NCBI RefSeq assembly: GCF_002368335.1
Contig: NZ_AP018288.1
Coordinates: 7,311,752-7,375,751, forward strand
Length of the DNA stretch: 64,000 nucleotides
Origin: Nostoc sp. NIES-4103
Lineage (GTDB): Bacteria > Cyanobacteriota > Cyanobacteriia > Cyanobacteriales > Nostocaceae
Direction: 5' to 3'
Part shown: positions 25,062 to 34,248 of the stretch, piece after piece
How positions within the stretch are numbered: the first letter of the stretch is position 1
Layout: every line of letters begins with the position of its first letter
Program-made: the position numbers and the translations under genes
The notes under the pieces: generated by a model
Database searches by the model: none
Told to the model about the DNA's origin: nothing
Seen by the model: the letters and a program-made list of their open reading frames with translations, nothing else

Positions 25062-27119
25062 TTATTGCCCATTTGTAGAAGTTGATGGCTGCGATTGTTG
25101 AGGCTCAGGTTGAGGCTCAGGATTGAGAAATTGCTGCCAATTCCTGATTTGCTCTCGCGCTGCACTGTATGCAGCACTACCACGTGGAATCAATCTTGCA
25201 GTTTCAATGGCTCGATTAATATCAGAATCACCTTGAGAACGGGCAATGTCTAACAACTGCTGACTCCATTGGTCAATGGCTACATTCACATCCAAGCGCA
25301 AAACGCTATTGTTTGACACTTTATCTGCTAGCCTGATGGCTTCAGCTAAAGCTTGGGGTGTGCCAGCTAGTGCTATTTCTCGCGCTTTTTTCCAGTTTTC
25401 TCTGGCGCGGATTTGTCCTTCCCAATCATTGATAGCTGCTTGTGCTTCATTAGCAAGCGATCGCCCCGATGATGCCAGGGGTTGAGCCGCGCTAATTGCA
25501 GCGGGTAAATTGCCGCTCTGAGCCAGTTCTCGCGCCTGATCTAAGTATGGTTGGTCTTGGATTCGCTGTACTTTGGCTGTCCATCTGCGAATTTTTTTGC
25601 GTGCTTCTGGATACAAAGCGCGACCCTGGCGGATTTGACTCGCTTCTAGGATCGCTGCTTGCAAAGAGTTGATGTCCTCAATTAATGCAATCTGTTCAGC
25701 ACGATCCAGATATGGTTGGTCTTCGATTGTCTGCACTTGTGCTAGCCAACGACTCGCCTCAAGCCTAGCTTCTGAGCCACGAGGGTTGCTAACAGGGACA
25801 AGTTGTGCTTCTGCGATCGCTGCTGTTAAATCGTTAATTGTTCCTTGGCTAGCCAGTGACCGCGCTTTTTCTAGACGTGCCACATCTTCAATTTCTAACT
25901 GCCAACGAGCAATTAACTGTTGTGCTTTATTATACACTGCCCTGGAAGGATCAATTTCTTGTGCTTGAGAAATCGCTGTTTGTAAACTCTCAACAGTACC
26001 TATCCATGCACTTCTTTGGGCATCAGCTATGGCAACAAAGTCTTGGACTTCTGCCTGCAATCTTGAACTTTCCGGGATTTGGCTGGCGATGTCTAATGCT
26101 GTATCTGCATCACGCGCGTTTAACTTCGCCTGTGCCAAATCCAGCATCTTGCGCCCAAATACCGGAATAGACTCCTGAGCTTTTTTATACAAGTAACTTT
26201 CTGGCGCAATAGATTCAGCTAGTTTAATTGCTTCTAGCAACTTATCTACGACTTTGCTATCTGCTAGACTTTCAGCTTTGGCCAATTTCTCGCCATCTTC
26301 CCGTGCTGAGGTAATGATCCGATTTAATTGGTCATATTTGATACTTGCCCAATATTTATTGTCTACACGCAGCAATTTGGCTGCCAGCATAAAAGCTGAT
26401 TGCCACTGCCTTTTACCTAATTCGTCTTCTGCCTGTTGGTAGATGTTTTCTGCCTTGGCCCAAATTGACTCCCATTTGTCTATTTGCTCATCTACCAATT
26501 TATTTGCTGATAAGTCTTCAGGTATTTTGCGGGCAGTGGCGATCGCTTGCTCTAAATTCCCTGCTTGAAAACTTTCATCAGCAAGCTTTAAAATATCCTT
26601 TGACCATTGTTCTAAGAAACGATTAATTTCTCCACGCAATGGGTGATCTTGCGGCAGTTGTTTAACCAGAGCGATCGCTTGCAGTAAATCTTCCACATTC
26701 TGCTTCGAGGCTGCCAACTGAGCGCAATGTAGCCGCACCGACGCACTAGCCAAGGGCCAAAAAATTGATGGGCAATTAGGCGCAGATGGTAACTTTAGCA
26801 ACATTGCCATCGCCAAAAATCCTATACTGCCGGGAATTAAAGTCAATAATACTGACCACAACACCCAACTTTTCATCCAACGCGGCAGTTTTCCAGAACC
26901 TCTACTAGGAAAACTGGTTTTTTCTGACTGACTGTTTATAGGTAATCCTTCGGAATTGTTTTGTTTTCGCTGCTTCACTGACTTAGAGGTAGAACCAGTA
27001 GCTGGGATACCAAATGCTTGAGGCTCACCGAATTGGGGTGTTCGGGACGATCCGTCAATTTTATCTGGTTCTCCTGCTCCGGCTGGTGACCAACCGTCTG
27101 GAATATCCCGCTGTGTCAT
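25062..27119 (-). CDS. Large membrane-anchored modular repeat protein
   Basis: The 685-residue protein begins with a polar N-terminus (1-85), then one membrane helix (about residues 88-112) and a long helical region with at least eight imperfect modules of about 65 residues. Each has a core like LQAAILEASQIRQGRALYPE followed by ARKKIRRWTAKVQRIQDQPY. A Pro/Gln-rich tail closes it. This arrangement is known in cyanobacteria, where it is often labelled chromosome-segregation-ATPase-like, but no ATPase motif is present. The modules resemble TPR-type helical hairpins, which suggests a scaffold. Partners and function are unknown. Confidence 0.75.
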   Translation of the reverse strand: MTQRDIPDGWSPAGAGEPDKIDGSSRTPQFGEPQAFGIPATGSTSKSVKQRKQNNSEGLPINSQSEKTSFPSRGSGKLPRWMKSWVLWSVLLTLIPGSIGFLAMAMLLKLPSAPNCPSIFWPLASASVRLHCAQLAASKQNVEDLLQAIALVKQLPQDHPLRGEINRFLEQWSKDILKLADESFQAGNLEQAIATARKIPEDLSANKLVDEQIDKWESIWAKAENIYQQAEDELGKRQWQSAFMLAAKLLRVDNKYWASIKYDQLNRIITSAREDGEKLAKAESLADSKVVDKLLEAIKLAESIAPESYLYKKAQESIPVFGRKMLDLAQAKLNARDADTALDIASQIPESSRLQAEVQDFVAIADAQRSAWIGTVESLQTAISQAQEIDPSRAVYNKAQQLIARWQLEIEDVARLEKARSLASQGTINDLTAAIAEAQLVPVSNPRGSEARLEASRWLAQVQTIEDQPYLDRAEQIALIEDINSLQAAILEASQIRQGRALYPEARKKIRRWTAKVQRIQDQPYLDQARELAQSGNLPAAISAAQPLASSGRSLANEAQAAINDWEGQIRARENWKKAREIALAGTPQALAEAIRLADKVSNNSVLRLDVNVAIDQWSQQLLDIARSQGDSDINRAIETARLIPRGSAAYSAAREQIRNWQQFLNPEPQPEPQQSQPSTSTNGQ

Positions 27120-27274
27120 CTCTCACACCAAAATAATTGAATAGCGATCTGTTCTAGAATGATAATTCCGTTTTTGTTATGGTAACTGTCTCATCATTAA
27201 AAAGCTACTTTTTACATTATCTTTCTCCACAAATACCAATAAACACTTATAATTTAAGTACTTTTATATACTGA

Positions 27275-28180
27275 TTATCTAGAAATAGAAGCTTCCCTCC
27301 GCAAATCCACAATTAACTGATTCAATTGCTCGCTATTTGCCTTATAAACAGTACCGCAAAAGTCACAGGTTGCTTCAGCACCATCATCTTTAATAATCAT
27401 GTCGTGCAATTCGGCTTCTCCTAAAATCTTGAGTGCCCCCAAAACGCGGTCAAAAGAGCAACCACAGTGAAAACGCAACATTTGGCTTTCTGGAAAAATC
27501 TTCAGCCCCATATCTCCTAATAGATCATTGAAGATTTCCGTTAAGGTCTTGCCAGCTTGCAACAAAGGCGTAAAACCTGACAAAGCAGCAACTCGTGATT
27601 CCAACTTTGCTACTAAAGCTTCGTCTGTTGCTGCTTTGGGTAACACTTGCACCAACAATCCTCCAGCAGCCGTTACACCACTCGCGCCTACGAACACGCC
27701 TAGAACCAAGGCTGAAGGTGTTTGTTCGGAATTTACGAGGTAATGAGCCACATCGTCACCAATTTCGCCCGAAACGAGTTCTACAGTACTAGAGTAAGGG
27801 TAGCCATAACCGATATCCCGCACTACATAGAGGTAGCCATCACCTACTGCACCACCGACATCTAGTTTACCTTTGGCATTGGGAGGCAATTCTACAGATG
27901 GGTTGCTGACATAGCCGCGTACTGTTCCATCCAAGCCTGCATCTACCAATATACCACCCAAAGGCCCATTGCCCTTTACGCGGACATTAACCCTAGACCC
28001 TACTCGCTTCATATTAGAAGCCATCAATAAGCCCGCCGCCATCGTGCGACCTAGCGCTGCTGTTGCTACATAGGAAAGCTTGTGGCGTTGTCGTGCTTCT
28101 TCTGTTAAGCGTGTAGTAATCACGCCTACCGCACGAATTCCATCTTCAGCCGCCGTGGCACGAATTAACTGGTCTGCCAT
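27275..28180 (-). CDS. hslO: Hsp33 redox-regulated chaperone
   Basis: Hsp33 is a holdase activated by oxidative unfolding. The C-terminal zinc site is present as HCGCSFDRV (C-X-C) and CDFCGTVY (C-X2-C). The N-terminal domain starts MADQLIRATAA, and the middle holds the usual GPLGGILVDA segment. The frame extends to an ATG at 28210, but the family start at M11 (28180) is preferred and has AAGG at a proper distance. At 301 residues its length is normal. It stands alone and is probably monocistronic. Confidence 0.95.
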   Translation of the reverse strand: MADQLIRATAAEDGIRAVGVITTRLTEEARQRHKLSYVATAALGRTMAAGLLMASNMKRVGSRVNVRVKGNGPLGGILVDAGLDGTVRGYVSNPSVELPPNAKGKLDVGGAVGDGYLYVVRDIGYGYPYSSTVELVSGEIGDDVAHYLVNSEQTPSALVLGVFVGASGVTAAGGLLVQVLPKAATDEALVAKLESRVAALSGFTPLLQAGKTLTEIFNDLLGDMGLKIFPESQMLRFHCGCSFDRVLGALKILGEAELHDMIIKDDGAEATCDFCGTVYKANSEQLNQLIVDLRREASISR

Positions 28181-28269
28181 GAAAAACCTTACATTTCTTA
28201 ACAACTCCACTTTTTCTATTCTAGGTTCTCATCGGCTAGAAAAGTGACAAAGGGCGATCGCGCTTTGTG

Positions 28270-28380
28270 GGAAGGTGGGGAGATGGGGAGGATGAGGGGG
28301 ATGAGGGGGATGAGGGAGAAATAACTCTGAATTCTTAACTTTGAACTGCTGACAATTGACAACTGACAACTGATCACTAA
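28270..28380. repeat. Mixed tandem repeats (GGGGATGA units and heptamers)
   Basis: GGGGGATGA-type units near 28285-28315 are followed by ACAACTG-type heptamers (28348-28380). They fill the spacer between two divergent genes. Confidence 0.7.
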
Positions 28381-28435
28381 CAACCCTAACGAGTTAACTT
28401 TAAGTTATGCTGACCTACTCATCTCATATTAAAAA

Positions 28436-28834
28436 ATGTTAGGTACTTTTCAACAAAGCCAACTGCGGATAGAACTTGAAGCATCAGCCGATGCCATTCG
28501 TGACAGTCTGCTGCATCCGGAACAATTGCAAAAATGGCTTGTAGGGCAAAGTTTTGCTCCAGGAATGCCGGAACAATTACATACAGGATTGCAATTTACA
28601 ACTTGGACTGGGCCAGTACCAATTCATCATCAGGTAAATGTAGCAAAACCCAATTGTCTGCGCTTGCTACTGAGTGGAGGCATTGATGGGTTTCATGAAT
28701 GGTATTGGGGAGAAGGTTGGGTACAATCCCGCTTGGAAGGTATTTCAATTCTGCCTCTGAATTTAGGTCAAAGCCTGAGTTTGTTGAGTTTGCGCCAGTT
28801 TCTAGCCCAGCATAGCCTAGACAGAAGGCTTTAG
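28436..28834 (+). CDS. SRPBCC-superfamily protein
   Basis: The 132-residue protein shows the START/Bet v1-like pattern of cyanobacterial SRPBCC proteins: an N-terminal strand, then ADAIRDSLLHPEQLQKWLVG, antiparallel strands and a long C-terminal helix. Proteins of this fold bind hydrophobic ligands. The start is the ATG at 28436 with no clear ribosome-binding site. It is convergent with the Uma2 gene only 12 bp away. The function is not known. Confidence 0.7.
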   Translation: MLGTFQQSQLRIELEASADAIRDSLLHPEQLQKWLVGQSFAPGMPEQLHTGLQFTTWTGPVPIHHQVNVAKPNCLRLLLSGGIDGFHEWYWGEGWVQSRLEGISILPLNLGQSLSLLSLRQFLAQHSLDRRL

Positions 28835-28846
28835 ATTTTTTACCAA

Positions 28847-29449
28847 TCATCTATAGTCTCCGGCTGCTAACACTTGCTCAACTGTTAGTGCCATATCCGG
28901 AAAAGTTTGAGATTGAATATGATCTCCACCAACAAACTCCAGCGGTTCGTATAATTCTTCAACCAATGTAAAAACTGTCACCTTGTTAGTTAGTGGATCG
29001 ACTATCCAATACTCTGGAATATTGAGAACGTTATACTCAACTCGCTTGGCTCGATAATCTACGGTCTTCGTTGATTCGCTGACAACTTCCACTACTAACA
29101 AGGGAGGTGGCTCGTTGAGTTCGATAACTGCCTCTCTATTTTTTAACTCTCGCCACTGAGATAATGGAATCACCACTACATCAGGAATTCTAGATGTATC
29201 CCATTTGCCAGCACGGGGAGAACGAACACCAATAAGCATTTGTTTAGAAGTCCAATCCAACTTGAGCCGGAGAATTTCTGCTTGTAAATAAACATTGAGG
29301 AATTCTGCTATTGCCCCATGTTGTCCACTTCCCAAACTCATAGGAATTAGTTCTCCATTGACCAATTCGTAGCGGGTATCAGTGCCATCATCATAAGCTA
29401 GATACTCTGCAAAGGTAAGTCTTTTGCTGACTGCTTTTGTTGTAGTCAT
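28847..29449 (-). CDS. Uma2-family (DUF820) putative nuclease
   Basis: The 200-residue protein carries the Uma2 PD-(D/E)XK-like core: RIPDVVVIP, then PPLLVVEVVSEST and YRAKRVEYNVLNIPEYWIVD. Uma2 proteins are very abundant in filamentous cyanobacteria, and their role (possible mobile-element or host-specific nuclease) is not proven. The ATG at 29449 gives the usual N-terminus MTTTKAVSKRLTFAEYLAYD. The gene is monocistronic, bounded by STRR-like tracts. Confidence 0.88.
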   Translation of the reverse strand: MTTTKAVSKRLTFAEYLAYDDGTDTRYELVNGELIPMSLGSGQHGAIAEFLNVYLQAEILRLKLDWTSKQMLIGVRSPRAGKWDTSRIPDVVVIPLSQWRELKNREAVIELNEPPPLLVVEVVSESTKTVDYRAKRVEYNVLNIPEYWIVDPLTNKVTVFTLVEELYEPLEFVGGDHIQSQTFPDMALTVEQVLAAGDYR

Positions 29450-29628
29450 GGCATGATCTCATTTGCCTTTAAGCTAATATGCGTCCAAGTTGCTTTCTTA
29501 TCTGGTTTACGACTGTCATGAGTCCTTTGTCCTTCATCCTTTGAAAATACTGTTGACTAATGACTAATGACAAAGGACGAACATACCAAGTGATTGTGCA
29601 AATTAAATGTGTTTTAGTTTACCTGATT

Positions 29629-30054
29629 CTAATTCTGTTTCACTACTAAAACCGAACAAGGAGCTTCTTCCACAACTTGGCTACTCACCGAACCTTGGAC
29701 AATTCGCTTCATACCAGTTAAGCCACGACTGCCAATTAGGATCAAATCAGCTTTGTAAATATTGGCAAGGCGAATAATTTCTTGGGCGGGGTCGCCTGTC
29801 ACCAGTTCTATTTCACTGTTAACTGATAACTCCTCCTGATAGGATTGTAGCAATTTTTCAATCTGAAAATAAGAAAGTACTGGGGACTCTGGATGAGGGC
29901 GATCGGCGGGTAATTCTATCTCTGAATCTGGAGTAGGAAATACATGGCAGATAATGACTTTTGCCTCTTGTGAAAACACCAAATCCTCTAAAGTCTCAAT
30001 GACTCGTTCTGCAATTTCCGAACCGTCCAGAGCTACCAAAATATTTTTTAGCAC
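29629..30054 (-). CDS. Universal stress protein (UspA family)
   Basis: The protein is a single 141-residue Usp domain with the opening ILVALDGSEIAERVI and the ATP-binding-type motif GSRGLTGMKRIVQGSVS followed by PCSVLVVK. The Gly-X2-Gly-X9-Gly-Ser pattern suggests the ATP-binding subclass. The start is a GTG at 30054 with AGGAG about 9 nt upstream. It lies alone between the Uma2 gene and hisD; a 320-bp spacer precedes it. Confidence 0.92.
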   Translation of the reverse strand: MLKNILVALDGSEIAERVIETLEDLVFSQEAKVIICHVFPTPDSEIELPADRPHPESPVLSYFQIEKLLQSYQEELSVNSEIELVTGDPAQEIIRLANIYKADLILIGSRGLTGMKRIVQGSVSSQVVEEAPCSVLVVKQN

Positions 30055-30374
30055 TGCTCTTATCTCCTAAAGAGTAGACCCCTGAATTAAGTACCTCAAG
30101 AGGTTTATTGGTTGCTATACCAAATAATTTCCACTGATGGGTACTTAGTTTGTATATTGGTTGCTACACCCTGCTACGAGGAACCACTACATTGTTTTAG
30201 TGTTTAAAGTTGTGGTCAGTGGCGTTTTCCCACTCTTTTGGAACTGTCAATCTCAAGAGCATTACTTGTTGCTCTCAAGCGTTCCCATAGGGTAGCAACT
30301 ACTGTTCAAACTTTCAGTGTGAAGCCAGCGAGTGACTTTTGCCTTTAGTTTAGGAAAAAATTAAGCATTGCAAA
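30055..30374. other. 320-bp spacer upstream of the Usp gene
   Basis: No open frame is convincing. Several short inverted repeats are present, for example GAGCA and TGCTC around 30257-30277, and GGTTGCTA occurs twice (30108 and 30159). It may contain a small RNA or a long leader on the minus strand, but I recognise no known RNA family. Confidence 0.4.
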
Positions 30375-31676
30375 TCACTCTTCTTGCTGAATTCGGCGTC
30401 GGACTGAATCACTATGAGAAGGTAAACCTTCAGCTGTTGCTAGTGCATCAATTGCACCAGCCACTTTTTGCAGTGCAGCTTGTGAGTATTGAATAATACT
30501 AGAGTGTTTCAGGAATGTTTCCACGCCTAATGCCGAAGCATAACGGGCAGCACCAGAAGTTGGCAAGGTATGGTTAGGGCCGGCTAAATAGTCTCCTACT
30601 GCTTCCGGGGTAGAGTAACCTAAAAAGATTGCTCCGGCGTTGCGAATGAGTGGAACTATTGCCCAAGGGTCTTTAACTTCTAACTCCAAATGTTCGGGGG
30701 CAAATTCATTTGATAGTTCTGCGGCTGCTTCTAGAGATTCCACAACAACAATTAAGCCGTAGTGAGCGATCGCTTTTTCTGTATCTATTCGCCGTGGGTG
30801 GTCTACTAGCTGTCTTTCCACGGCTACTTGCACATTTTTTGCTAAAGCAGTATCCGTTGTCAACAAAATCGCTGCTGCCATGGGGTCGTGTTCAGCTTGG
30901 GCTAACAAGTCAGTGGCTACATGTACGGGATTTGCGGCTTCATCTGCAATAATTAGCACCTCGCTTGGGCCTGCTAAAGAATCAATGCCTACAATGCCAT
31001 AGACAAGTTTTTTTGCTAGGGTGACATAAATATTACCAGGCCCAGTGATCACATTCACTTTGGGAACTGTTTCTGTACCATAGGCTAAAGCAGCGATCGC
31101 TTGCGCCCCCCCTACGCGATAGATTTCTTGCACTCCGGCTTCTTGGGCAGCCACTAAAACAGCTGGGTTAATGGCTTTGCCTACTCTGGGTGGTGTCACC
31201 ATCACCACGCGAGGTACACCAGCTACCTTGGCTGGAATAGCATTCATCAGCACCGTACTTGGATAGGCGGCGCGACCGCCAGGTACGTATAACCCTGCTC
31301 GATCTACAGGGGTATAGCGTTTGCCCAGCACTACATCATCATCGCCAAAGTGTACCCAGCTTTTCGGGACTCGCTGACGGTGAAATGCTTCAATTTGACG
31401 GCAAGCTAGCTGAATCGCCTGGAGCAGTTCTTTGGATACCTGTTGGTAGGCTGCATCCAGTTCTGAACCTGTTACACGCAGTTCTTCTGGCTTCAAGGTT
31501 TGATTGTCAAATTCAGCTGTATAGTGCAACACAGCTTTGTCGCCTTGGCGCTTGACTGCTTGCAACACTTCCCGCACCGTAGCTTCTTTGTGAAGCACCT
31601 GTTCATCATGGGTGCGATCGCAGATACGTTGTAGTTCTGCTATTACATCTGCCTGCTGAGTAATGATTCGCAGCAT
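30375..31676 (-). CDS. hisD: Histidinol dehydrogenase
   Basis: HisD catalyses the last two steps of histidine biosynthesis, oxidising L-histidinol to L-histidine with two NAD+. The 433-residue length is standard. Visible signatures are DRAGLYVPGGRAAYPSTVLM, LAGPSEVLIIAD, the zinc-ligand region LLAQAEHDPMAAAILL, and GPNHTLPTSGAARYASAL near the C-terminus. It starts at the ATG giving MLRIITQQAD. No other his gene is nearby, as usual for scattered cyanobacterial his genes. Confidence 0.97.
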   Translation of the reverse strand: MLRIITQQADVIAELQRICDRTHDEQVLHKEATVREVLQAVKRQGDKAVLHYTAEFDNQTLKPEELRVTGSELDAAYQQVSKELLQAIQLACRQIEAFHRQRVPKSWVHFGDDDVVLGKRYTPVDRAGLYVPGGRAAYPSTVLMNAIPAKVAGVPRVVMVTPPRVGKAINPAVLVAAQEAGVQEIYRVGGAQAIAALAYGTETVPKVNVITGPGNIYVTLAKKLVYGIVGIDSLAGPSEVLIIADEAANPVHVATDLLAQAEHDPMAAAILLTTDTALAKNVQVAVERQLVDHPRRIDTEKAIAHYGLIVVVESLEAAAELSNEFAPEHLELEVKDPWAIVPLIRNAGAIFLGYSTPEAVGDYLAGPNHTLPTSGAARYASALGVETFLKHSSIIQYSQAALQKVAGAIDALATAEGLPSHSDSVRRRIQQEE

Positions 31677-32361
31677 GGAGTAAGGACAATGCCAAATTTA
31701 AAATATTCCCGGATCGAGAATCAGTCTTGCTCTTTACCCGCAAAAGGTGTCAAGCTAACCTCGATTCTCTTCTCTAGCTTAACCTGGATTTTTTTGATAC
31801 TCCCAAGGCTCCCACCATCTGGGTGACTTAAGAAGGCTACTAAATTACTCAGTCCGACTTGCTGACGAGCGCTAACGGCAGGGAGCAGGCGTGCCAATTC
31901 CCACTATCCTTATGCCCTACCCCTCACTCCCTGCGGGGAAATGGCGTGTTTGCACATTTGGTTTCCCCTGATTCAGGGGGAGGGGTAGGATCTGAGTATA
32001 GGTTTTGCTATTTTTTTAGTTTATTTAGTTAACATCTGTCCAGACACAATACATCGTATCTGTACATTTAAACTATGGACTGCATTTGCAGTCACACCGC
32101 TTGGTCAGGTAGTACGTAGTTAGGGTTGCAATTTATTTGGAGTACCTCATTCTAACCCATTTCTGAGTAAATGGGGAATGGTGAGCGGGGACTGGTGACC
32201 GGGGACTGGGTAAGAGTTTTCGCAACACCCAATACCTAATCCCCATTACCCAATCCCCAATACCAAATTTTTTCTCAGAAATCCTCACATTGGCAATATG
32301 AATGCTATATTAGTAAGTCTAGTAGTGTGTGTACATATTAATAGTCTTTTTGGAATCGACT
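31677..32361. other. Divergent spacer hisD | rpsT with repeats
   Basis: The first 250 bp contain hisD promoter sequence and dispersed CCCCTCACTCCCT/GGGGAGGGG-type repeats (about 31915-31990). A GGGACTGG-type STRR with a complementary CCCAATCC half (32170-32268) can fold into a hairpin just upstream of rpsT. No gene is seen. Confidence 0.6.
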
Positions 32362-32658
32362 GTGGCGAATACAAAGTCTGCTCTCAAGCGCGCCCAAATC
32401 GCAGAACGCAACCGACTGCGTAACAAAGCTTATAAATCAGCGGTTAAAACGCTGATGAAGAAATACCTAGCAAGTGTGGAAGTCTATACAGCTAATCCTA
32501 CTCCAGAATCAAAACAACAAGTGGAGACGCGGCTGTCCGAGGCTTACAGCAAAATTGATAAAGCTGTCAAACGGGGTGTCCTCCACCCTAACAATGGAGC
32601 TAGGAAAAAATCGAGATTGGCTAGTAAACTCAAGCCAGTTACGCAAACAGCACAGTAG
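32362..32658 (+). CDS. rpsT: Ribosomal protein S20
   Basis: S20 is a primary 16S rRNA-binding protein of the small subunit. The 98-residue product starts at a GTG (VANTKSALKRAQIAERNRLR), which matches the S20 N-terminus; the 11 extra codons of the longer frame are not part of the family. The basic, helical composition and the C-terminal GVLHPNNGARKKSRLASKL are typical. It is followed after an 83-bp heptamer tract by tatD and precedes rpoB, the standard cyanobacterial order. Confidence 0.96.
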   Translation: MANTKSALKRAQIAERNRLRNKAYKSAVKTLMKKYLASVEVYTANPTPESKQQVETRLSEAYSKIDKAVKRGVLHPNNGARKKSRLASKLKPVTQTAQ

Positions 32659-32741
32659 TCAAAAGTCAAGAGTCCAAATTCCAAAGTCTAAGATATTGAC
32701 TCTTGACCATTGACTCTTGACCATTGACTATCTGATAAACA
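32659..32741. repeat. Heptamer STRR between rpsT and tatD
   Basis: TTGACTC and TTGACCA-type 7-nt units (clearest at 32695-32730) fill the spacer. It includes the region where a ribosome-binding site for tatD would be expected. Confidence 0.8.
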
Positions 32742-33527
32742 ATGCAACTGATTGACACCCACGTTCATCTCAACTTTGATATCTTCCAGCCGGATTTAGC
32801 AGCAGTGCAATCGCGGTGGCAAGAAGCAGGGGTAGTGCAATTAGTACATTCCTGTGTCGAGCCATCGGAATTTTCTAGCATCCAAGCCATAGCGTACCAA
32901 TTTCCAGAAGTGAGCTTTGCCGTAGGTTTACATCCTTTAGATGCCGATCGGTGGCACAGCGACACAGCTGATAAGATATTATCCTTGGCTACTTCGGAAT
33001 CGAAAGTGGTAGCAATTGGGGAAATGGGGCTGGATTTTTACAAAGCAGATAACACTGAGCAACAGCGCATGGTGTTTGAAGCACAATTAGCGATCGCATC
33101 AAAGCTCAACTTACCTGTAATTATTCACTGCCGTGATGCGGCCAACCAGGTCAGGGAAATCTTGCAAAAATGGCAAGATACAGAGGGAGGAAACCTGCGG
33201 GGTGTCATGCATTGCTGGGGTGGAACGCCAGAAGAAACCCAATGGTTCGTTGACTTAGGCTTTTACATTAGCTTTAGCGGGACAGTCACATTCAAGAACG
33301 CTAAAGATATCCAAGCCTCAGCCGCGATGGTTAGAAGCGATCGCCTATTGATTGAAACAGATTGCCCTTTTTTGGCACCAGTACCCAAACGCGGGCAAAA
33401 ACGTAACGAGCCTGCTTATGTTCGCCATGTAGCGGAACAAGTAGCACAGTTACGAGGAGAAACAGTAGAAGCGATCGCTGCTCAAACCACCCAAAATGCT
33501 TGTAAATTATTCGGTTTGACAATATAA
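32742..33527 (+). CDS. tatD: TatD-family metal-dependent DNase
   Basis: A TIM-barrel amidohydrolase-fold 3'-5' DNase. H7 and H9 (DTHVHLNF) open the barrel; GEMGLDFY, VIIHCRDA and LIETDCPFLAP supply the other metal ligands. At 261 residues it is full length. The family takes part in DNA repair and degradation; the precise cyanobacterial role is not known. It sits between rpsT and the rpoB operon, as in other cyanobacteria. Confidence 0.95.
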   Translation: MQLIDTHVHLNFDIFQPDLAAVQSRWQEAGVVQLVHSCVEPSEFSSIQAIAYQFPEVSFAVGLHPLDADRWHSDTADKILSLATSESKVVAIGEMGLDFYKADNTEQQRMVFEAQLAIASKLNLPVIIHCRDAANQVREILQKWQDTEGGNLRGVMHCWGGTPEETQWFVDLGFYISFSGTVTFKNAKDIQASAAMVRSDRLLIETDCPFLAPVPKRGQKRNEPAYVRHVAEQVAQLRGETVEAIAAQTTQNACKLFGLTI

Positions 33528-34248
33528 AATCTCTCCTTTCTTGTGGGAGGAGATGGTAAAAAAAATAAAACTTTAGGAGGATAAAAGTATGTTAAGATTA
33601 TTCCCTCCAAAACTTTTTTGTTGCGTCATAATGAAAAAGGAAGGATCTGAGAACTCCTGAACTTGATTTTGCACTGTTATCAACCTGACCATCCTTTGAG
33701 TCTCTACATACGAATGTTCTCAATGCATCACTCATTTCGTTAAGTGACCGTCAGCCAAACTCTGGCAAAACCTGCTGTGTGTTGAACCTATAGAAAATTC
33801 TTAAAAGTAATAGCCTTGTGATTAAAACCCACCAAAATCAAACCATCCCAACTAAGAGCCGACAGATTGCGGCTCATTATCTTGGTCTAGTGATATCACC
33901 ATAATTACTCAAGTATAAGTGGTGTACTAAGGCACAAAAGACTAGAGCGGCGGAGACTAATTCACGCGCTTTTGGGAGGGGAAGTGAGGAAAGCACATCA
34001 AATTCAAAAATATTTCAGCCATTCGCTGTTGAGGAATCAACCTCATAGCTTAAGCGTAGCAATTATTACTTTGTATCAAGGGCGATTACCCCCTTGCCAA
34101 AATTGCTCTTTCCAGCTTAAATAGCTGCGTTTGCCTGCGCCTGTAAATAGCAGGTGACACAAGGAGAAGTTCCTAAACAGGTATAGGCACTGACTTACAG
34201 AAGCAGTGTCCTCTAAATAAGTTTAACCAGGTTGACAAAGGTAGAGGC
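33528..34248. other. Long upstream region of rpoB
   Basis: A 720-bp spacer without a gene. The last 250 bp before rpoB contain several short imperfect inverted repeats (for example GAGGAATC/CAACCTC near 34032-34050). A promoter and a long untranslated leader for the rpoB-rpoC1-rpoC2 operon are expected here. The final GGTAGAGG is the only candidate ribosome-binding site. Confidence 0.5.
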
